Under the pieces are notes generated by a model, which did no database searches, was not told the DNA's origin, and saw only the letters and a program-made list of their open reading frames with translations. From positions 498,676 through 562,675 of the forward strand of contig CAUYUJ010015738.1 in NCBI GenBank assembly GCA_963575745.1: DNA of 64,000 bases, given 5' to 3'. Every line of letters begins with the position of its first letter. Within the stretch, counting starts at the first letter, position 1. The translations under genes and the position numbers were made by a program. Below, one piece after another: positions 35,601 to 45,200 of the stretch. The DNA is from Prorocentrum cordatum (lineage: Eukaryota > Sar > Dinophyceae > Prorocentrales > Prorocentraceae).

Positions 35601-38600
35601 TCTTGGCAACCGCAGTGGCCTGCGTGATTGCCTCCAGACTAACCCTCCTGATTGTTTCCTCCCTTGAGTGATCTGATGATTCAGCGGACTGATCATGATC
35701 CAAGACAGGGAAATCGGGAAGCATAGCTGGTTGTCTGCCATACAGCGCATTGTACGGAGACACTTCATTGTAGAAGGTAAATGCGTTGCTGGCAAACAAG
35801 GCTTCATGTAAGAGACGAGTGAAATTGAGAGGAATATTTAATCTATTCAATTCTTCTCCCATCACGTGTAAGAGGTGTCGCAGGATGCCGTTCCTAGCTT
35901 CGATAGTTGTGGCGTGTTGGCCACGCGCTCGGATACGAAGCTCTGTTCCCTTAGCCTTAAGGATGGCCTTTGCTGTATCATTATTCAGTGCTCCTTCCCC
36001 ATCGGAGTATAAGATTTTAGCAGGGCCATGTTGCATCCAAGTCGTATGATAGGCATCGAGAACAGTATGCATGGCTTTATCAGGAATCTCTGTGCCAGCT
36101 GCCCAGCGAATACAACGGTCGATGATGTGAAAAACAATATGTTCCTGTTTGTAAAAGAAAAGATCACATTCGACTTCCTCGTTGAAACGTCCTGGCAGTG
36201 ACACAGAAGGCATCACCGTGTTGCCTGGTTTGTCCCAGGCTCGACATTCTCTACACGAGTCACAAATGCCTTTGATCAGACTCAAACGGGTTTCACCCAG
36301 ACCAACCTTGGTTAGAATCATCCGCATTTTTGGCTCCTTGGCATGAAACCATCTCAAGTGGAGTTTGCGGAGTTCTCGCTGCACTACAGCTGGGTCGAAG
36401 CTGCGCAGGTTTTGGAGGCTGAGCTGAACGTCGAAGCGAGTCCAATCAGGGAGCCTTGGCCTTGGCCTCGGCTCTGCTTGAGGCTGCGGCGGTGGTGGAG
36501 GATCTCCTCCCTCCATGCGTCCGCGCCTTGCTGCAACTTGTGGCAGTCTACGGTGATCGTCAGAGCTGCCAGCGCCAGTGTTGCCACCATTAGCCCCTTC
36601 GGCTCTGGTGATGTCATGGCTGCTGGCGCCTGCGGTTGGATCGCCCTCACCAGGCCGTGGCGGCCTAGGCGCGCGTATGCGCGCTCTCGCGGCCGGCGCC
36701 GCTTTTGCGGCTGGCGCCGCTTCTGCGGCTGGAGCCGCTTCCGCGGCTGGCGCCGCAGGAGCGGCTTGCCCCGCCGGGCGCGGCTGGCCAAAGTTATCTG
36801 GCAGCTTCCATTTTTCGGCGAATCTGCATTGGCCAGATATCTTGGTGTGGTGAGGATTGCTCTTCTGATATTCCTTCTTACAGCTTGGACAGTCCCAGTA
36901 ATACGGTTCAACATCATACCACCGACACATCTTCGGATCCCTGCTGTGCTTTGGTGATTGCTTGTAGTTGTTGTCCACACAGCCAGGGCACCCAAGACCG
37001 CCAGGTGGTGGTCGCCAGATTTCTCCGTTTGGGTGTCTCCGGATTGTTGGGTCGTCCAAGTCGTAGCCAGCACTGTTTGTTACGAACGCATAGCTGCGTT
37101 CACGATTCGCGAATGGATCGCGACCGTAAGCAAACAGGTCTTTGGCGATTTGCACCGCATCAACGATCAGTGACTGCATTCTGTAGGTATACTGTGCCGC
37201 CCTTGCTAGTTCTTTGTTACAAGCATTGGCGTGCACATGATTACCTGGACAACGCTTGCCTCTGAAAGGTGCCAACAACTCTTCTTTGTTTGCCATCATC
37301 TGTGTTGGCTTGCGGATGTATTGTCCAAATGAATCTTTGAGACCAGTCGTGCACTGATCAATAATCGTTTGGCAAGTGACCTTGCGTTGTGCCAGTTCCT
37401 TCCATGGCTGGATCTCATCCACCCACGTGCCCATTGGTTGTTCCCTGAGAAAGAAACGTCTTAGGTCGTCTTGTAATAGAGCGACTGTTCCACAGAACGT
37501 GATGTGAGGCAGGTCCTCTTTGTGGTGTTTAAGCCACGTATCATGATTGACCTGTGCATTGAAATAGGAAGGAAGTCCAGTAGTTCTGCAGCTTGGCTGC
37601 AGAATCGTGATCTTGACAAAGCAAGTCTTGAGGTAGTGGAGGACTGCTCTTTGTACTTCCGAGTTTCCAAGGTCAACCATAGATATCTTGTCAAGGTTCC
37701 CGCCTGACGAGAGTCCCCTCTTGAAGGCTAATATGGATATACCACCCTTGCCCCCACATAATTCAAGCATGTCCACTTGATTGTTTCTGCCGTAGCATAA
37801 TGACTGGACCATCGAGAAGACATCAGCATGTGAGTCAGCGGGTTGCCCCGCCGGTAACATCATGAAGATGTCCTCTGATTCGCTGTCCGAGTCCGAGTCG
37901 TCAAGAGGAACGTCGTTGAAATATGTGGAGCAGTCAAGTCCTTTGAGGTCCTCTCCACAGTCGTCGTTACCGTCTTCCACTTTCTTCGGGACTTTCTTCG
38001 GTTTGATGCCGGCCTCTTTGTCAGCTTTCTGCTTTTCTTTCTGTTTTATCCTGGCATCAGTGGGCAACGCAGTTTCCGCGGAGAGATCCGCTGCGGAGGA
38101 ATCCGCTGTTAAGTCAGGAAATGGCGGAATTTCAGGAAGGTTGTTGGTGGGTCGCGTTTGGCAACGCTCAATCGAAGGGGGAGGAGATCGATCGTCGTCG
38201 ACGATCGTCACACGCTTTGGGCGTGGCCTTCGCGACTCACCGTCGCCATGAAGAACTGGAGCCGGAGGCTCCCAGTATAGCCGAGTACTGATGTTTGTAA
38301 CCCCATCAGGTAATGGAGCTACATAATTGTACCCAGTTGGCTGATCCTGGATTCTAATATCTTGAACGATCTTATTCGTGTCCAGGTCGGTCGTGACTCT
38401 ACGAACAACATGGTCCCATTGAGGGCCCTTTTGTGGACATTGGACGTAGTGTCTGACCTTTTTGTCAACGCGAGTACACACGCTGAGGTGTACCGCACTC
38501 CGCTCATTCCTGATCATGTTGGCTTTATCGAGTTGATCAAGGAAGCGTGCAATAATGATAGCCAAAGTTTTATACCGAAACTCGGCACGTTGCTGATCTT

Positions 38601-39015
38601 GGCCATACCAATCCAAATCATGCTCCTTGTGTGAGCCACAAGTACATTTCCATAAGTTTATCGGTATATGAGGACAAGATGTAGCAACTTGTATATAAGA
38701 ACCACTGGGATATTTACTGGATCGGTCAAACTTGATACCGAAATGACAGAGTCTCATTCGTATAATGCTTAGCTTCAAATCTTCGATAACATCTTTGATC
38801 GGACCCTGTTTCCAGAAATACCCGGGTGGCCCCAGGATAACTATCTGCATTCTCAGAGCACGCGCTTTGATCAGGAGATTTTGTATACGTTGATAATGTG
38901 GTCCCGCCCTCTTTCCTGGAGTACGAACGTACCAATCAGAGGGTGTGGCCACCCACAACATATTGTAGTCTCCTGCCAACAAATTTCCCAAATACTGTGT
39001 TCCAGTTGAAGTCAT
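32617..39015 (-). CDS. ORF3: Copia Pol (integrase, reverse transcriptase, RNase H)
   Basis: 2132 codons from the first ATG, though the frame is open back to the UGA at 39217, so it is probably made by readthrough of ORF2. Residues 1-180 hold a module (LWVATPSDW, GPPGYFWK, CHFGIKFD) that I remember from dinoflagellate Copia proteins. Residues 415-545 hold LELCGGKGGIS, QPSCRTTG and FFLREQP-GTWVDEI, resembling a Rossmann methyltransferase start. Next come a Zn-binding HLRWFH…CDSCREC segment and integrase D951, D1005, E1039. Copia RT has DINMAFLKG (D1656) and HVDDI (D1760-D1761). RNase H has D1911, E1969, D2018, D2069. All catalytic residues are present. The enzyme would copy the element's RNA and insert the cDNA. 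The C-terminal tail is encoded across two hairpin repeats. Confidence 0.95.
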   Translation of the reverse strand: MTSTGTQYLGNLLAGDYNMLWVATPSDWYVRTPGKRAGPHYQRIQNLLIKARALRMQIVILGPPGYFWKQGPIKDVIEDLKLSIIRMRLCHFGIKFDRSSKYPSGSYIQVATSCPHIPINLWKCTCGSHKEHDLDWYGQDQQRAEFRYKTLAIIIARFLDQLDKANMIRNERSAVHLSVCTRVDKKVRHYVQCPQKGPQWDHVVRRVTTDLDTNKIVQDIRIQDQPTGYNYVAPLPDGVTNISTRLYWEPPAPVLHGDGESRRPRPKRVTIVDDDRSPPPSIERCQTRPTNNLPEIPPFPDLTADSSAADLSAETALPTDARIKQKEKQKADKEAGIKPKKVPKKVEDGNDDCGEDLKGLDCSTYFNDVPLDDSDSDSESEDIFMMLPAGQPADSHADVFSMVQSLCYGRNNQVDMLELCGGKGGISILAFKRGLSSGGNLDKISMVDLGNSEVQRAVLHYLKTCFVKITILQPSCRTTGLPSYFNAQVNHDTWLKHHKEDLPHITFCGTVALLQDDLRRFFLREQPMGTWVDEIQPWKELAQRKVTCQTIIDQCTTGLKDSFGQYIRKPTQMMANKEELLAPFRGKRCPGNHVHANACNKELARAAQYTYRMQSLIVDAVQIAKDLFAYGRDPFANRERSYAFVTNSAGYDLDDPTIRRHPNGEIWRPPPGGLGCPGCVDNNYKQSPKHSRDPKMCRWYDVEPYYWDCPSCKKEYQKSNPHHTKISGQCRFAEKWKLPDNFGQPRPAGQAAPAAPAAEAAPAAEAAPAAKAAPAARARIRAPRPPRPGEGDPTAGASSHDITRAEGANGGNTGAGSSDDHRRLPQVAARRGRMEGGDPPPPPQPQAEPRPRPRLPDWTRFDVQLSLQNLRSFDPAVVQRELRKLHLRWFHAKEPKMRMILTKVGLGETRLSLIKGICDSCRECRAWDKPGNTVMPSVSLPGRFNEEVECDLFFYKQEHIVFHIIDRCIRWAAGTEIPDKAMHTVLDAYHTTWMQHGPAKILYSDGEGALNNDTAKAILKAKGTELRIRARGQHATTIEARNGILRHLLHVMGEELNRLNIPLNFTRLLHEALFASNAFTFYNEVSPYNALYGRQPAMLPDFPVLDHDQSAESSDHSREETIRRVSLEAITQATAVAKTNRALRTKTTATGEFHYKEGDLVDYHRPTTTKDDWGGWSGPYPVIRNEPDRGQVIVKVGSREVRVQYPDTRHTLYIEALMVREIGSDNTALRTVLAFIAGLPAGKPAMTFGYLPAKQGRLQMTAASRLSPKVHLALQYLIRNYFRIENVVAVRLAKSLTKLPAAPYADSCTLVHYDNDVTPGFHYYEADGTALNIYDITGSTHSRIIQCLKSRKSSAGFDRDLTKFEELADGPPPSESPPAAAPEEPPTDNDGRLPTIIEETEEDLDAFVLKSWYAELMDDRTLLEADTEEVMHTVPTYMTDTQCVLVSTTCEDVQGHLPERGHPPGYDMDTSYYVPLCSTDPDSKYDLDSDEHGKYIELCFTADMSKVVLSEQQRRLLDDSSVTTMRVYVSAASKRAVVVKEDDLLTKADIQANPVKVSKALYTELKTWLDNKCFQMTDLSKASNIMTSRYVYKWKFVKNEKGEMERTIRLRLVLRGFMDLEAFDVETFSGTARRSSQRLLASSAACNKAWIIASLDINMAFLKGLTYGELAAATGEKERVVCFTLPPGSAAVLRTLPGFESYDESKHCLRCLKPGTGTKDAPRAFSLKLRSITRSFGLQPTSYDEEFEMSSNLLTAKHVDDINMTGKEEAIDKYVKCVEDTFGKCKLNKHTYTTCAVRYNKTDDGGVTLDQDEYIKQLRPITHPELTGADPESKATKTISDMFVSLRGALAYALITQVWLMVYVVSLQRIQEPTNIQVRRLNAVTRKLQAGPKKIVYQAMTPTGEVDLHSDSGYRRLNGDEDDEVKGYGIRGANLLRRGHTQAGKPVVHLVDAYCKSHRLQVRSSYSAETLAAAHNLEDCYPTIVTLHELHSGPLTPTQLKNILEMGGLCIKVTLTIDAESVFKSLSSKDLKKPTECTLLGHISWIRQMMERGIVESVQWCDTRDMTADGHTKGSIDRALLLQVMAGQQSFKHELKKHTPYRAGRSSQDGPASRASGETRGQVRFNSEETRR

Positions 39016-39184
39016 TACCTCATTATGGGTAATCCGGTCGCATATATATCCACGGGTTCGGAGTTCAGCGCAAGCTGTGCGAATATCTTCGATGACAAGA
39101 CATTTTGAATGATATTTTTCCTCTCGGGCCTCAGCGCGGCCAACGTATGTCGCGAGGAGGCCGGTATTCGGCTTCTCTTCGCAA

Positions 39185-39219
39185 GCGAGCGCCGCCGGCG
39201 CGCCCGCCTGCCCCCGTCA
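39185..39219 (-). promoter_or_regulatory. Candidate UGA readthrough signal between ORF2 and ORF3
   Basis: ORF2 ends in UGA (39217-39219) and the same frame stays open for 67 codons to the ATG of ORF3 and on to its end. Sense context is CGC-UGA-CGG. Nine bases after the UGA an 8-bp stem, GCGGGCGC with GCGCTCGC (one G·U), closes a 7-base loop. UGA followed by CGG plus a 3' stem-loop is the pattern known as type II readthrough in several RNA viruses. The bridge region is protein-like (for example KCLVIEDIRTACAELRTRGY), which supports its translation. A recent nonsense mutation is the alternative. Confidence 0.7.
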
Positions 39220-42200
39220 GCGGCGGTCGTGTGACCACGTTGCCGTCTGACTCGGGGGCATGCTGTTAGCGGATGGCTCCGCAGGAGTCGCTGGCGCGGC
39301 TACGCTCACGATCTCCACGCGGGTTGGCCCCGCAGAGTCCGACGAGCCTCCGCCCGTGTAGCTTGGTGGTGGTGGCGGTGTCGCGGGTGGCCCCGCTTGG
39401 TTCTCAGGCGTCCATTTATTCACCGCCTCCTGGACTGCCCAGAATATCTTAGACTTCAGGGCATCCTTCATATGTGGCCAGGTCCCTTCGGGACACTGTT
39501 GGCCCTCCCACCAGCTGTTCAGCGTCCTGTCCACGATCAAACGGGTCGTGTCTTCCAGGAGCTGCTTGTCGAGATACGGCTCGACAATGTACGTATCAGT
39601 CGTGGCGGTCATGGACTGTCCCGTCGCGGGTTGCCCCGCTGTGGTCTCGGCGGGTGGCCCCGCACTTACTCCGGCGGGTGGCCCCGCACTGACGGGGTCC
39701 TCTTCGTTCTCCGTCTCGGTGTAGCCATCTCGACTGCTGCGGATTGTGAAGGTGTTCGTGACCGTCTGGCTTTTAGCCCCGTCATACAAACCGCAGGGAA
39801 TCGCGAGATGTCCCGAGGGAGTTTTCTTCGCCCTCAGGACCTTGGCACCCCTTCCCAGCTTCAGGGTGTAGTCACCGCTGGGGAAGATAACCTTCTGGTA
39901 GCCTGGCTTCAGCACGATGATCGTGTCACGTGCTTCCATGGCTCCTAGGCCCCAGATGGCCGGGAGATTGGCACCCGAGCCTTCTGCGATGTTGGAGGCA
40001 TACTCCTCGATACGGGGGCTTGCCTCATTGGCGTATTGCACCCCGATCTTGAAGTTGCCCATCTTCCGACATATCGCAGCACCCTCACCGACACCGTTGA
40101 TGTAGAGGGTCTTGCTCAGGGTGCATATGGCAGGTCTGTGATTGTACCTGGCCATAATCTCCTGGAAGGTTCGCGCCGTATTGGCTCCAATGATGTTCAC
40201 GTTGGAGCCAATGTCTAGCATGAACGAGATGCAGGGCATACCGTCTTCGTCAGGAAAGAATGTCCCATTTCGCGCTGCCAGAGCCATTGTACCATGGTCA
40301 TCGGTGTGGTACGTAATCTGTGAACCGAGTGTGCCTTTCAACAGGCGTTGTTCAAGCACCCATTGACTCATGGTTAACTCGGTGCACCACATCTGCTCAT
40401 ATTGGCGGCGCTCCTCCACGGTAATTGGTTCCTGTTCGAGAACCCAATAATTCGCAGAGAGTGTGGACATCCATTCACCTCCTGGCGGCAGCGTGTCCGT
40501 GTCGTCACGTGCATAGGTCAGCCCCTCTGTATCGATCATGAATGTGGTGTGGAACTGGGCTGCCTCCGCGCTCTCAGCGCTTGCCCGGCTCCTAGCGCTG
40601 ACCGGGCTTGCCACGCGCGAGGTCCTGGATGATCCAGTTGGCCTTCGAGTCCCGCCTCCGCTCCTGCCACTCCGCCTGATGTTGGCCTCCATTGCCCTCA
40701 GGAAACCTGGATTTGGAGGTCCATTTGCGGGTGGCCCCGCTTTGGCGGCGGGAGCCGCTTCAGCGGGTGGCCCCGCAGCTGGGGGCTCCTGTGCTCGAAG
40801 CGTAGGCAGGATTGGCATCTGGATGCCTTGCTCTGGCGCTGGCCAGGGGTATGCCTGTGCAGCTGGGGCACGTGCGGATGGCTCCGCCGATTGTGCGGCT
40901 CGAGCCTCTAGTGCCTCCACTGCTTCCCGTAGCCGACGCATTTCCCGGGCATCTGCCACGTACCTCTCCTGCTGGCGCGCTTGTTCTGACTCAGCGTCGC
41001 GCTGTCCAGCATATGGGAAATGTGCTATAACTATGCCCGGCCCACGACATACAGCGCAGGGGGCCTCGTTCGGCGCACCTGGCCGCTGATTGCGGACGTG
41101 CTGCTGTGCAACACGATCCCAGCATATATCGTGGAAGAAGTGCCCACACGCCAGTCTCCACACTATGGTGCCCATCTCGTAGGTGTCCATACAGATTGGG
41201 CACTGTGTGAAGTTGTAGTCTGAAATAACTGGAGCAGGCACGTCTGGGCGAGTCCGAGCTTGGCGCTCGAAAGTGGTTTCGCCCTCCCGATATGGCGTCG
41301 GTGGCGGCCGTCTATCTGTCCGTTCAGCGGGTGGCCCCGCGTCTGCGGGTGTCCCCGCTTGGGTCTCACGCTCGATCCTTCTCTGGATCGCGCGTTGTTG
41401 GCGCAGCCTGGCGTTGTCCCGAGCCTGCTGCCTAGATGCCAGTATCGCTTGCTGCGTGTTGTGCACGTCGCGGATGTAGTCTGGCATGCTGCCCATAGCG
41501 GCTGGCACCGCGAGACCAGCTGGCTGAACTACGGTCTCGGGGTCCGTCGGCGTGGGCATGTAGGCGTAGTGCGGCATAGACTGCGCATCGACCGCTCGTG
41601 TAAACTGCAAACGAAACATCTCATTGGCAAGATTCCGAGTGTATTCGTTCGCAGGTGGCCCCGCAATCATAGGAGTGTTATTCATCTGCGCGTAGTACTC
41701 CGGGTACATCGGCGCGTCCATGGCCTGTGCCTCTGCTGGTCCATGATTGTCCCATCCATATATTGGGTGTGATGCTATTCCTGGAATAAACACCTGTCGA
41801 TATGGATTCGTGGGATCAGCATTTGGAGCATCTTCAGAAGTCCAGCTCCAGAGAGGCCGAAAGTCGCCATGATTCGTAACATCTATGTTGCGGTTCCGCA
41901 ACAGGCTGGGCACTCTATCAGCTTGTTGCTGCAGAAAGGTAGCCTGTGCTCTTAAGTTGGCTGCCCGACGTTCATAGTCTGAACCTTGCTGTCCGTCAGC
42001 GGGTGGCCCCGCATGTGCGGGTGGCTCCGCAGGCGTTCGCTCGGCGGGTGTCCCCGCAGCCACTCCTCCTTCACTACCCCTCGGAGTGCCAAAGGGAGTG
42101 GTCGCCTGGAGTGCTGCTGCGAGCGCCGGATTCCCGCGAATCGCCTGGAGTCTTTGCCACAAGCTGTTCTCGCTCGTTTCAGACGGCGGAGTCCGAAACG

Positions 42201-45200
42201 GCGAGCCACCATCTGAGCCGCCCATAGGGACAAACCTCGCACCTCCAGCTTGCTGCGGAGGGCGTTGTGGTTGTGGTCCTAGGACGCCTGGTGGCCCAGC
42301 AGGAGTGCGCAGGTTCCTCTGCTGTGCGTCTTGGATACCTGTATGCACTGCCCACGGGTCAGCACGATATAGCTGATCGGTCAGTCCAGAGACGTCGGCT
42401 GGTGTCAAATAGCTGTTGAGGGCCTGGACCCATGTCTGCTGGTCCGGCCTCAAAGGAGATGCTACCGTTGCTACTGGTGTGACCACTTGTTGCCATGAAC
42501 CGTCCGAGGTGTCTACCGCGGGTGTCCCCGCACCTGCGGGTGGCCCCGCTTCAGGCATGACCTCGTCCTCCTGGGCATTCATCATGAGGACTGTCTGTGT
42601 GTCGTACGGTCGTGGAGCAACATCTTGCTCGGTCATGACCAAATTGAATGGACGACCGTCCGTCTTAGTCCAGCCCTTTAGGTACATGGCGTGATCTTCC
42701 ATTACACCCAGAGTTCTGTCACACATTTTAAGTGGCAGGTAGTCATCGGTGCGAATTCTGTCCGCGGGTTGGCCCCGCCTCCGCGACTTGTCATAAGCCA
42801 GCGGATTGCTCCAGGCTTCGCCGACCCGATATTTCGCAATGCTCACAATCTGGAGGATATGATCGGGCGGTATACGTCCGTCGTGGCCCCGTGTCATGAC
42901 TATGTCATTTGCTGATCTCCATAGGGAGAAGCCACTGGACAGCATCTTGTTGATGCTGCAGAATATGAGCACCTCCGAGTCAGGACGGATGCCCGATTGA
43001 ATCCTCGGGTCGCCCGGGAGGTAGGGGCAGCCGTGCACAAATTGGCGCCCCCCCTTCCTTTTAGGGTTGTCCTGTGCGAGGCATGAAAGGCCATTAGCAA
43101 GGATGTCCTTGACATACTCCCACTGTGTCCCGTGGATGAAATATACTGGGTCGTCTGGTTCTTTCATCCATGTTGCGATCGGCTTATAAAGCGACTCGGG
43201 ACAGTGGATGCCTGGACTGCTGTGGCCGTTCGTGGCTCTGATGAAGTACTGTGGCCTGCGTGCCTTTGGTCGAAACCTGGGAGGCAGCAGCATGCTGTCC
43301 TCAACGCACTTCATCTGGAGCCTGCCCTTCTGCATGCCGTGATGGTCAATCATCTCACAGCAGTTTAGCAGCACCCAATACACGTATGACGTGTGGGGCC
43401 TGCCCTTGATCAGCACCTCGTGCATTTCACGATAGCCTTTCCACTGATCATTTTCAGTCCAGTTTGTCAGCAGATCGTCAACAACAACCCAGCCATCGTA
43501 TGGATCGAAAGTGCTGATCTTTTCGAAGTGTCGGCTGAATCCGTCCTTCCAATATGGACTATGGCGTAGGGCTGTAGAGAACCATATTGACACCTTGGTC
43601 ATTTGCCCTTCGCGCGGCAAAGTCGGATCCATGCCGAACCTCTCCATGACCTTCAGGAGCTCTGCTTTATGCTGCGCAACGCGTAGTGGCGGCCTGTCTC
43701 GCAACATATTTCCCACGGTTTGTTGTTCACGTTCCCAGTCGCTGCGGCACTCGAAGTTACGACGATCAGGGCAGTTAATGACCTCGTATCGGTCCGTATC
43801 GTCTCGAGTGACTCGTGGGTTTATGGTGCGCTTCGGGCCCTTGCCTTCAGTGCCTTGCCAGTATTCGATGGCTCCCAGAGGGGTGTTCCTAAGAACAGAC
43901 ATTACTGGCTGCCCGCGTGCGGGTGGCCCCGCTAATGCAGCTGGCGGCGCTTTAACGGGTGGTCCAGCAGAGCCTGCGGCTGACGAGGCAGCTCCAGCGG
44001 ATGACTCCGCGCCGGGGTGCGGGTGACCTTGGTCAGCAACTGCATCATCGGCTAGTTTCTGTCGGTCGCCAAATTCTTTGAGGACTTTGAAGCGCTCTTC
44101 TCTTGAGAAAGTGCCTTCTGCGGGTGTCCCCGCTGCTGCAGCTGGCGCCGCTTTAGCGGGTGGCCCCGCAGAGCCCTTGTCCTCCTTAGCCTTGGCGGCC
44201 GCTTCTGCCCGCACCGACCTCATCCCAGCTTCGGGCTTCGGCTGCGCTTTCATTCGTGCCGAACCTGGTCGTGGTGCAAGGCGCGGCTGATGCAGAGTTG
44301 GAGCCCAGTCACCTCGGAAAGCTGCCTGAGGCTTGTCGCGAACTTCGTCCTTGACATCGCCTTGGGTCGCCGGTGGCACCGGGGTCGATGGTCCAGCAAA
44401 AGCCTTCCTCCTCTCCGTCACGGACAGACCGGGAGGATCTCCCAGCTCAGGGTCGTCCGTCTCGGCGATCCCTCTGGCCCTCGCCCGCCCCTGTGTACCT
44501 TCGGGGCTCTTGGACGGGCGCCTTTTCGCAGGAGTCGGTGAAGACGAGGAGTCGGCTTCAGGTCTTGGAGGTGGTCTGCTGCCCTTGCCCGGTTGTGGAC
44601 CAGGAGGGTCTCTAGGAGGGCCTTCTGGCTGGCCATGATCATGGATGACCTGCCTCATCTGGTCGATGTCGGCAGTACCTTTTATGGCCAGCTTGTACTT
44701 GCCATTTTCATGGCGGTGAATTACCCTCGTGCAAAACCACTTCTGCGCCGAAGAGCTGTAGTACCAGCAGGCGCATCCATCAGGGAATGGATTCTCTGAG
44801 CCGTCTTCCGCCGCCCATTCTTCATTCAGTTCGGTGTGGTCAGTGCCGGCGGCGGACCCAGCAGCAGATGCAACAGCTATCCAATCGTCGTCCGCGGACC
44901 CAGCGGCTGGCGCCGCGTCTGCGGGTGACCCCGCTTCTTTGCTGGATCCTGCGGGTGACCCCACCTCTTTACTGGATCCTGCGGGTGACCCCGCCTCTTT
45001 ATGGAATCGGCGGTTCCATTCCTTGAGGCGATGGTCATTGGGAAGCTGTACCCAATTTTCCCTGACGATGTTGGCCACCTCTTCGGTCATAGGGACGCGA
45101 TCGGCTTCGGTGATGCGCTTTCCTCCTCCAGGGACCTCCTTGTTAGGATCATGGACGTTGCCAGCGTCATCTCCATGAGACCAATTCCACGGGGTCTCAC

